Under the pieces are notes generated by a model, which did not search any database, had not been told where the DNA came from, and saw nothing but the letters and a program-made list of their open reading frames with translations. From Rhodospirillaceae bacterium (GTDB lineage: Bacteria > Pseudomonadota > Alphaproteobacteria > Micavibrionales > Micavibrionaceae), in assembly GCA_003452275.1 (NCBI GenBank), contig DMIT01000095.1:1088-12965 (forward strand): 11,878 bases of DNA, written 5' to 3'. Positions 6,525-11,878 of the stretch are shown here, one piece after another; the stretch's first letter is position 1; the number at the start of each line of letters is the position of its first letter. The position numbers and the translations under genes are program-made.

Positions 6525-8945
6525 ATGCTTGGTTTCCGCCTGACGAATACTGCCCAGACTTTTCCTGTTTTGCCATTACGCGATATTGTGGTTTTTCCGC
6601 ATATGATTGTTCCTTTGTTCGTGGGACGTGAAAAATCCGTGGCAGCTCTTGAAAAAGTCATGGAGGGGAATAAACAGATTTTGCTGCTGACCCAAAAAAC
6701 ACCGGCGATTGACGATCCAAAGCCGAATGATCTTTATACGGTGGGTACGATTGGGACGATTTTACAACTTTTGAAACTTCCTGATGGAACGGTTAAGGTT
6801 CTGGTGGAAGGGGTATCGCGTGCGCGGGTTGAAAAATACACGACAGTTGATTCTTGTTTGGAAGTTGAGGCTATTCCGTTCGAGGACACCGCCACCAGTT
6901 CCCCTGAACTGGAATCCTTATCGCGCGCTGTGATGACACAGTTTGAAGAATATCTGAAACTGAATAAAAAAATCCCGCCCGAGGTCATCGTTTCTATCGG
7001 ACAAATTGAGAGCCCATCCAAACTTGCGGATACGATTGCCTCGCACCTGACTCTTAAAATCGAAGAGAAACAAAAGCTGTTGGAAATTGCAACCGTTGCC
7101 GAAACATTGGAACATATTTTTGGCTTGATGGAAGGCGAGATCGGCGTTCTGCAAGTTGAGAAACGCATTCGTGGCCGTGTCAAACGCCAGATGGAAAAGA
7201 CACAGCGTGAATATTATCTGAACGAACAGATGAAAGCCATTCAGAAAGAATTGAACGAAGGTGAAACCGGCGGCAGTGAATTGGATGAGCTGGAAAAACG
7301 TATCAAGGATACGAAGCTTTCCAAAGAAGCCAGTGAAAAAGCCATGGCTGAACTGAAAAAACTTAAAATGATGGCACCAATGTCGGCGGAGGCAACGGTC
7401 GTTCGCAATTATCTGGACTGGTTATTATCTGTGCCATGGAAAAAACCGACCAAGGTCAAACGCGATATTCGCGAAGCAGAAAAAATTCTCGACAAAGATC
7501 ATTCCGGCCTTGAAAAAGTCAAAGAACGCATTTTGGAATATCTGGCTGTTCAACAACGCTCTAACAAAATCAAAGGGCCGATCTTGTGCCTCGTGGGGCC
7601 ACCAGGGGTTGGTAAAACATCTCTGGCCCAATCGATTGCGAAGGCCACCAACCGCAATTACGTGCGTATGGCACTGGGCGGCGTGAGGGATGAAAGTGAA
7701 ATTCGCGGTCACCGCCGTACCTATATCGGGGCAATGCCGGGTAAAATTATTCAGGGTATGAAAAAAGCCAAGAGCAGCAACCCGTTATTCCTGTTGGACG
7801 AGATCGATAAATTATCATCCGACTGGAGAGGGGACCCGAGTTCGGCGTTGCTCGAGGTTCTTGACCCCGAACAAAACGCGCATTTCAATGACCATTATCT
7901 GGAAGCGGATTATGATCTGTCCGATGTGATGTTTATTTGTACGGCGAACTCGCTCAACATGCCGCGTCCATTGCTCGACCGGATGGAAGTCATTCGCGTG
8001 TCCGGTTACACCGAAGAAGAAAAAATCCAGATCGTCAAAGACCATCTGCTTAAAAAACAAATCAAGAATGCGGGGCTGAAAGAAAAAGAATTCAAGCTTT
8101 CCGATGACGCCATTCGTGACCTTGTGCGTTATTACACCCGCGAAGCGGGCGTGCGTAATCTGGAGCGTGAGATCGCAAATTTATGCCGCAAAGCGATTAA
8201 AGAAATTTTGTCGAAGAAAAAAGAAAATGTGGCCATCACGGCGCGTAACCTCAATAAATATGCGGGTGTTCGTCGTTTCAGCTTTGGCGAGATCGAAGAA
8301 AATAACCGTATCGGCGTGGTGAATGGTTTGGCCTATACAGAAGTCGGTGGCGATTTGCTTTCCATCGAAGCGGTCACCATGCCTGGTAAAGACGGAAAAT
8401 TGTCAACCACCGGTAATTTAAAAGACGTGATGCGTGAATCGATTACGGTCGCCGAAATGTTGATTAAATCACGCTCCAATCAATTGGGCATCGCATACGA
8501 TAAATTAAAAGAGATGAATATCCACGTTCACGTCCCCGAAGGGGCGACCCCGAAAGACGGGCCGTCTGCCGGCGCGGCCATGGTCACGGCAATCGTCTCG
8601 GCACTCACGGGCATTGAAGTTCGCCGTGATATCGCGATGACAGGCGAGGTCAATTTGCGCGGTTACGTCACCGAGATTGGTGGTTTGAAAGAGAAATTAT
8701 TGGCGGCGTTGCGCGGTGGCATCAAGAAAGTGATGATTCCGAAAGACAACGCAAAAGATCTCGAAGAAATTCCGGCCAATGTTAAAAAAGGTTTGGAAAT
8801 CGTGCCTGTTGGAACCATCGAAGAAGTACTTTCTCATGCCCTGATGTCACAACCTGTGCCAATTTTGGATGAAAAATCGCAGGAAATTGACGATTTATCC
8901 CCAAAAACGGCAGAAAACCTTGAAAATGATGTAATTCGTCATTGA
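6525..8945 (+). CDS. lon: ATP-dependent protease Lon (La)
   Basis: 806 residues, the normal length for bacterial LonA. The order is an N-terminal substrate-binding domain (~12-205, starting FPVLPLRDIVVFPHM), a helical coiled region (~210-310), the AAA+ module with Walker A GPPGVGKT (358-365) and Walker B FLLDEIDK (422-429), and the S16 protease domain with catalytic S681 in KDGPSAGAA and K724 in GGLKEKL. Lon unfolds and degrades damaged and regulatory proteins in the cytoplasm. The start ATG follows GAGG (6516-6519) at a 5-base spacing. A hydrophilic tail of about 30 residues after the protease domain (ending near VIRH) looks variable. HU follows 143 bases later, the arrangement common in proteobacteria; I see no convincing terminator between them. 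Heat-shock control is suggested by the upstream promoter candidate. Confidence 0.98.
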   Translation: MLGFRLTNTAQTFPVLPLRDIVVFPHMIVPLFVGREKSVAALEKVMEGNKQILLLTQKTPAIDDPKPNDLYTVGTIGTILQLLKLPDGTVKVLVEGVSRARVEKYTTVDSCLEVEAIPFEDTATSSPELESLSRAVMTQFEEYLKLNKKIPPEVIVSIGQIESPSKLADTIASHLTLKIEEKQKLLEIATVAETLEHIFGLMEGEIGVLQVEKRIRGRVKRQMEKTQREYYLNEQMKAIQKELNEGETGGSELDELEKRIKDTKLSKEASEKAMAELKKLKMMAPMSAEATVVRNYLDWLLSVPWKKPTKVKRDIREAEKILDKDHSGLEKVKERILEYLAVQQRSNKIKGPILCLVGPPGVGKTSLAQSIAKATNRNYVRMALGGVRDESEIRGHRRTYIGAMPGKIIQGMKKAKSSNPLFLLDEIDKLSSDWRGDPSSALLEVLDPEQNAHFNDHYLEADYDLSDVMFICTANSLNMPRPLLDRMEVIRVSGYTEEEKIQIVKDHLLKKQIKNAGLKEKEFKLSDDAIRDLVRYYTREAGVRNLEREIANLCRKAIKEILSKKKENVAITARNLNKYAGVRRFSFGEIEENNRIGVVNGLAYTEVGGDLLSIEAVTMPGKDGKLSTTGNLKDVMRESITVAEMLIKSRSNQLGIAYDKLKEMNIHVHVPEGATPKDGPSAGAAMVTAIVSALTGIEVRRDIAMTGEVNLRGYVTEIGGLKEKLLAALRGGIKKVMIPKDNAKDLEEIPANVKKGLEIVPVGTIEEVLSHALMSQPVPILDEKSQEIDDLSPKTAENLENDVIRH

Positions 8946-9088
8946 GATTTCTAAAAAAAGAGCATAGATTTTGATTCTGCGATTCATCTGCAGCCCTTAG
9001 GTTCCCTAGTGTTTTTCTGGGTGTTCTTTGCGGTTTGAGTGTCTCGCGGAATTTTTTTACTTAACTTCTAACCCGAGGGGTTATTACT

Positions 9089-9367
9089 ATGAATAAGTCT
9101 GAACTCGTTGAAGCAGTCGCAAAAAAAGCTGACATTACCAAAGCAGCGGCTCAAGAAGCTCTGGAAGCAGTGATTGAATCAATCTCCAAAGCCTTGAAAA
9201 AAGGTGATGAAGTACGTCTCGTTGGTTTCGGTACATTCACCGTTGCTAAACGCGCAGCCTCCACTGGCCGCAACCCACGTACTGGCGAAGCGATCAAGAT
9301 TCCAGCGTCCAAACAGCCTAAATTCAAAGCTGGTAAAGAACTGAAAGACACTGTTAACAACAGATAG
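9089..9367 (+). CDS. hup: DNA-binding protein HU
   Basis: 92 residues, full length for HU. The bacterial histone-like signature is intact: [30 protein letters not shown] with the DNA-intercalating Pro in RNP, and [13 protein letters not shown]. It binds and bends DNA as a homodimer or heterodimer, organising the nucleoid and assisting replication, repair and transcription. The family includes IHF, but the HU-type sequence and its place after lon favour HU. A strong GAGGGG (9075-9080) lies 8 bases before the ATG, fitting an abundant protein. No convincing promoter was found in the 143-base gap after lon, so some transcription could read through from lon. A strong terminator follows. Confidence 0.97.
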   Translation: MNKSELVEAVAKKADITKAAAQEALEAVIESISKALKKGDEVRLVGFGTFTVAKRAASTGRNPRTGEAIKIPASKQPKFKAGKELKDTVNNR

Positions 9368-9391
9368 TTGTTGATTGACTTAAGAATTTCT

Positions 9392-9422
9392 AAAAGCAGC
9401 CCCTTCTCGGGCTGTTTTTTTT
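9392..9422 (+). terminator. Intrinsic terminator of the HU gene
   Basis: Stem CAGCCC (9397-9402) with GGGCTG (9409-9414), loop CTTCTC, followed by eight Ts (9415-9422). Flanking As on the left can extend the stem into the T-run. Confidence 0.92.
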
Positions 9423-9443
9423 GATTTTAGTGCATAAAAGGGG

Positions 9444-9472
9444 TTGAAATCTGTTTTAAATCTCGCTAAAGA
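9444..9472 (+). promoter_or_regulatory. Candidate tRNA-Val promoter
   Basis: TTGAAA (9444-9449), a 17-base spacer and TAAAGA (9467-9472). Transcription would start near 9479, about 20 bases before the mature tRNA, a normal leader length. The -10 element is a weak match, so this is tentative. Confidence 0.4.
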
Positions 9473-9498
9473 TACCGTCCTCAAGCAGTAATGCTTCA

Positions 9499-9573
9499 GC
9501 GCGATTAGCTCAGCGGTAGAGCAACTCGTTTACACCGAGTGGGTCGGGAGTTCAATCCTCTCATCGCGCACCA
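9499..9573 (+). tRNA. tRNA-Val (anticodon UAC), CCA encoded
   Basis: A complete cloverleaf. Acceptor stem GCGCGAT (9499-9505) with ATCGCGC (9563-9569). D stem GCTC / GAGC. Anticodon stem ACTCG / CGAGT around loop TTTACAC (9529-9535), giving anticodon TAC, which reads valine codons. The variable loop is GGGTC, the T stem GGGAG / CTCTC contains one G-U pair, and the T loop is TTCAATC. Discriminator A9570 is followed by an encoded CCA (9571-9573). A tRNA-Val after HU is a usual alphaproteobacterial neighbour. The integrase directly downstream suggests its 3' half serves as an attachment site. Confidence 0.97.
9546..9573 (+). other. Predicted attachment site (3' end of tRNA-Val)
   Basis: Tyrosine integrases of genomic islands and phages often recombine within the T arm to 3' end of a tRNA gene and leave the tRNA intact. 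The integrase begins 108 bases past this tRNA and the sequence becomes A+T-rich just after CCA. No second copy of the tRNA 3' end occurs in the rest of the window, so the other boundary must lie beyond 11878. The exact core is not determined by the sequence. Confidence 0.45.
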
Positions 9574-9643
9574 TTCTTCTTCATATTGAAATATAAGCGT
9601 TTTTTGTATTCATTATGATTCTTTGAAAAGCTTCTCAAAACTC

Positions 9644-9665
9644 TCTGGTCACATTCTGGTCACAC
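9644..9665 (+). repeat. Two tandem 11-base repeats just before the integrase start
   Basis: TCTGGTCACAT (9644-9654) is followed immediately by TCTGGTCACAC (9655-9665). They sit between the tRNA and the integrase gene, where integrase arm-binding sites or an operator for the integrase promoter would be expected. The function is inferred from position only. Confidence 0.6.
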
Positions 9666-9668
9666 TGA

Positions 9669-10682
9669 ATGGAGATACCATTGGCTACGTTTAGAAAGAA
9701 GAATAATCGCTGGCAGGTGCAGATAAGACGCAGAGGCCATGCTTCGATCTCAAAATCATTCCTATTGAAGTCTGATGCTCAAGAATGGGCAAGGTATATG
9801 GAACAGCAGATGGATCGTAAAAGCTTGCCTTATGATCCAAGGGCTTTAGATGCGATTACTTTAAAAGGCCTTTTGGAAAGGTATAGAGATGAGGTTATTC
9901 CTAAGAAACGCTCTCCAGAGCGTGAAATCAATATAATCAATTATTTCTTATCCCAAGAATCAAAATTGGCTCTTAAGTCACTGTCTGAAATATCGGCAGC
10001 CGATTTTTGTATTTATAGAGATAAGAGAATAAAAGTAGTGAAGCCTGCTACATTGTGTCGGGCGCTGGGTCTATTCCAACATGCCTACGATGTAGCAAGG
10101 AAAGAATGGAATTATCCTATTCAAGAAAACCCTCTCACTCGAATAAAAAAGCCTGAAATAAGGAATAGAAGAGAACGAAGATTATCTTGGTCAGAGCTAA
10201 GAGGCCTTATAAAGGCGTTAGATGGATGTGTTAATCCTTATATTAAGCCTTTAACTCTTTTTGCAATGTACACAGCCATGAGACGGGGAGAGATTCTAGC
10301 CGCCAAATGGGGTGATTTAAACCTTGAGGAAGGGCTTTTGGCTATTCCTATAACCAAGAATGGTTATTCAAGGACAATTCCCCTCAGTAAACGTGCTAGA
10401 TGGGTATTAAAGCGTCTTAAAACGACACCGACACGATTAAGTGACAATATATTTCCAGTTTCAGAAGAAGGCTTCCGAATGGCGTGGCGTAGGGTAATGG
10501 ATAGGTCAGGTATTGAAAACCTGCATTTCCATGATCTGCGTCATGAAGCCATAAGCCGTTTCTTCGAAAGAGGGCTTTCTGTGCCTGAGGTGGCTTTAAT
10601 AAGCGGCCATAGGGATTTCAGAATGCTCTTTCGTTACACCCATTTAAAAGCGGAGGATATAGCCAAAAAGATCAATATCTAA
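9669..10682 (+). CDS. int: Site-specific tyrosine recombinase (phage/island integrase)
   Basis: 337 residues from the ATG at 9669. The in-frame TTG at 9681 is a better start: GGAG (9671-9674) lies 6 bases before it, the ATG has no such signal, and the protein would then begin MATFRKKNNRWQVQIRR, typical of this integrase group (333 residues). An N-terminal arm-binding region (~1-50) precedes a core-binding helical domain (~60-160) and the catalytic domain (~165-330). With ATG numbering, the active-site set is complete: R205 in TAMRRGEIL, K230 in ITKNGYS, H288 and R291 in HDLRH, H314 in SGHRD and nucleophile Y323 in FRYTHL. It cuts and rejoins DNA at the attachment site to insert or excise the element, probably at the neighbouring tRNA-Val. 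Codon use is more A+T-rich than in lon or clpP, consistent with transfer. No excisionase gene is visible nearby. Confidence 0.95.
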   Translation: MEIPLATFRKKNNRWQVQIRRRGHASISKSFLLKSDAQEWARYMEQQMDRKSLPYDPRALDAITLKGLLERYRDEVIPKKRSPEREINIINYFLSQESKLALKSLSEISAADFCIYRDKRIKVVKPATLCRALGLFQHAYDVARKEWNYPIQENPLTRIKKPEIRNRRERRLSWSELRGLIKALDGCVNPYIKPLTLFAMYTAMRRGEILAAKWGDLNLEEGLLAIPITKNGYSRTIPLSKRARWVLKRLKTTPTRLSDNIFPVSEEGFRMAWRRVMDRSGIENLHFHDLRHEAISRFFERGLSVPEVALISGHRDFRMLFRYTHLKAEDIAKKINI

Positions 10683-10689
10683 GGAAGGG

Positions 10690-10716
10690 GTATATGCTTT
10701 TATTAGAAGCATATAC
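10690..10716. repeat. Perfect 10-base inverted repeat after the integrase
   Basis: GTATATGCTT (10690-10699) and its exact complement AAGCATATAC (10707-10716) around a 7-base spacer, starting 8 bases after the integrase stop. It can form a hairpin, but no T-run follows on either strand, so it is not a standard intrinsic terminator. It could aid termination between the convergent integrase and HNH genes or be a protein-binding site. Confidence 0.65.
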
Positions 10717-10807
10717 TTAAGCTGGTTCTATAGTACTGAAAGGGGCGGCTATCAATTTTTATTTTTAAGGTACTATTTCAAAATATTTAAAGTTCCTTTT
10801 TTGTAGA

Positions 10808-11551
10808 TTAAACTTCTAAAGACCATCCTCCCGTCGAATTGCCAGTTGAGCTGCATCCACTAAATGTAATGTTTGTAATTCCATTCTTCTGGGTGGTCAG
10901 ATCCCCTTCCTTAATCAAGAATCCGCTTCCTTGATGACTGAAGAAAGATCCATGAATTATTTCTATCCTATTGTTACTCAAATTTATTTCTAGGAGTCTT
11001 CCGGCGATTGAATTAACTGTAAGTTTCTGCGATATCCAATTAAAATCGTGGACTTCAGTTTGTACTTTTAATTGTCCATCAACAATAGAAAGCACTGTGT
11101 TTCCTCTTTGGTCTGTCAAATTTAGAGAAAAGGTTAGATAATTTTTAGAGGCATGAATAACAAAATAATCTTTGTTATTCACATTGATTATTGAATGATT
11201 TCCATTCCCTTCAGGAAAATCGAAGTATGATCTATTGCTGCCTATATAAACTTCAATAGTTTTACTTTTTTCCAGACAAAAAGGTGTGTTTGAAAAAATA
11301 ATACATTTGTTGATAGAATTAGCCTTTGCTTCATAAACCCTTTCTATAGACAATCTATTTCGCGTTTTTGCGGAATGGTGGTTCGGGCATAGAAGTACAA
11401 TATTTTCTGCTTTGTGTTCTTTAACGATTGCCCAATCAATAATATGCTCATAGTCAAAAATAGGCATTCCACAAATAGCACAGCCAAAACCGCACTCTTG
11501 GCGAATTTGTCTTTTTAGTGGTTCGGGAATTTCTGGGCGTTTAATTGTCAT
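10808..11551 (-). CDS. HNH endonuclease domain fused to an unrecognised, probably beta-rich C-terminal domain
   Basis: 247 residues. Residues ~10-65 form a zinc-supported HNH (His-Me finger) nuclease: CAIC (C24, C27), YEHIID with probable catalytic H36, ENIVLLCPNHH with N50, C55, H58 and H59. Such domains cut DNA using a metal ion. Residues ~90-247 are unlike any family I can name. Alternating hydrophobic and polar residues (FVIHASKNYLTFSLNL, NTVLSIVDGQLKV, GRLLEINLSNNRIEIIHG) predict many short beta strands, ending in a Ser/Gly/Thr-rich tail. No membrane segment or signal peptide is visible. The gene is distinctly A+T-rich, lies in the integrated region, and is convergent with the integrase. 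An AAGAGA stands directly before the ATG. A defence nuclease with a sensing or binding domain is a reasonable guess; a homing-type or restriction nuclease is also possible. Confidence 0.85.
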   Translation of the reverse strand: MTIKRPEIPEPLKRQIRQECGFGCAICGMPIFDYEHIIDWAIVKEHKAENIVLLCPNHHSAKTRNRLSIERVYEAKANSINKCIIFSNTPFCLEKSKTIEVYIGSNRSYFDFPEGNGNHSIINVNNKDYFVIHASKNYLTFSLNLTDQRGNTVLSIVDGQLKVQTEVHDFNWISQKLTVNSIAGRLLEINLSNNRIEIIHGSFFSHQGSGFLIKEGDLTTQKNGITNITFSGCSSTGNSTGGWSLEV

Positions 11552-11592
11552 TTCTCTTTTTTAGCTGCAATTCATTTCATTGTTAATTTAAG

Positions 11593-11626
11593 GCCCGCTT
11601 ATCTAGAATAAGCGGGCGTATCTCAA
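11593..11626 (-). promoter_or_regulatory. Candidate HNH promoter overlapped by a perfect palindrome
   Basis: On the minus strand TTGAGA (complement of 11621-11626), a 17-base spacer and GATAAG (complement of 11598-11603) form a reasonable promoter about 40 bases upstream of the HNH start. A perfect 10-base-pair inverted repeat, GCCCGCTTAT (11593-11602) and ATAAGCGGGC (11608-11617) with loop CTAGA, covers the -10 and spacer, as an operator would. The same hairpin could instead be a terminator, but neither flank carries a real T-run. Confidence 0.4.
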
Positions 11627-11653
11627 AATTTTATAGCCATCTTTAGAAACTAA

Positions 11654-11857
11654 CAGCTTTTAACTTCAATAGATAACATTACTTTATCAAGCATAAGCTA
11701 CGCTATCTCGAACGAAATCTCAATTTACATTGAAGAAGCTTCTATTATGTCAGTCCGGAACAACGGCTTCACGTTCGAAATTAACGGCATTTTCTTGGAG
11801 CGAGGCATTGTCCTTGATGGCAAAAAGTATCCTCTGAATAAATCACATAACCATTGA
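11654..11857 (+). pseudogene. Short open frame without a proper start; possible gene remnant or 36-residue peptide
   Basis: The frame is open from a stop at 11651-11653 to a TGA at 11855-11857. It reads like real protein (for example RNNGFTFEINGIFLERG and VLDGKKYPL), but the only standard start is the ATG at 11747, giving just 36 residues, with no ribosome binding site in front of it. The upstream in-frame codons (LSSISYAISNEISIYIEEAS) also look protein-like, which suggests the tail of a gene whose beginning has been lost. No family is recognised. The rest of the 327-base stretch 11552-11878 holds only the HNH leader and palindrome. Confidence 0.25.
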
Positions 11858-11878
11858 GCCACCCCCTATAAATGAGTC

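Noticed and set aside
8104..8322. 72-codon frame inside lon in another plus frame
   Set aside because: It is fully inside the strongly conserved lon AAA+ region and has no independent start signal.
8997..9016. TTAGG / CCTAG hairpin followed by TGTTTTT after lon
   Set aside because: The stem is only 5 base pairs with one G-T pair and a 3-base loop; too weak to call a lon terminator.
8946..9088. Promoter for HU in the lon-HU gap
   Set aside because: TTG-containing hexamers occur, but none has a reasonable -10 at the right spacing, and no CTTG/CYTATNT pair was found.
10730..10776. ATAGTAC / GTACTAT inverted repeat after the integrase
   Set aside because: Only 7 bases with a 33-base spacer in A+T-rich sequence; easily expected by chance.

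Overview
The window looks like the chromosome of an alphaproteobacterium with a moderate, slightly AT-leaning base composition. The grounds are a PhaR-type polyhydroxyalkanoate (PHA) repressor beside a PhaC-like synthase, the alphaproteobacterial-style order clpP - lon - HU - tRNA-Val, and heat-shock promoter candidates of the alphaproteobacterial RpoH type in front of clpP and lon. Species cannot be fixed from the sequence alone.

Region by region. (1) 1-3732, plus strand: the 3' part of a long coiled-coil protein with three near-identical 31-residue repeats, followed 24 bases later by a PAS / degenerate GGDEF / EAL protein, probably a cyclic-di-GMP phosphodiesterase. The pair ends at a bidirectional terminator shared with the convergent phaR. 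(2) 3786-5596: phaR (minus) and a PhaC-like alpha/beta hydrolase with a Cys-Asp-His triad (plus) diverge from a short intergenic region carrying a two-part direct repeat that could be the operator. (3) 5614-9422: proteostasis and nucleoid block, namely clpP with a strong terminator, lon, and HU with a strong terminator. clpX, which lies between clpP and lon in many alphaproteobacteria, is absent from this position. (4) 9499-9573: tRNA-Val(UAC) with encoded CCA. (5) 9574 to the end: sequence that looks integrated at the tRNA. It starts with a tyrosine-recombinase integrase 108 bases past the tRNA, preceded by two tandem 11-base repeats, and continues with an HNH nuclease fused to an unrecognised, probably beta-rich domain on the opposite strand. 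It ends with about 330 bases that hold a perfect palindrome and only a short or decayed reading frame. The element's far end is outside the window.

The housekeeping part is coherent. PhaR and the PhaC-like enzyme are likely to act together in PHA storage. ClpP and Lon are the two main ATP-dependent proteolytic activities and may share heat-shock control. The accessory part after the tRNA is visibly richer in A+T and is where novelty is most likely, chiefly the HNH fusion protein, whose C-terminal two-thirds I cannot assign.
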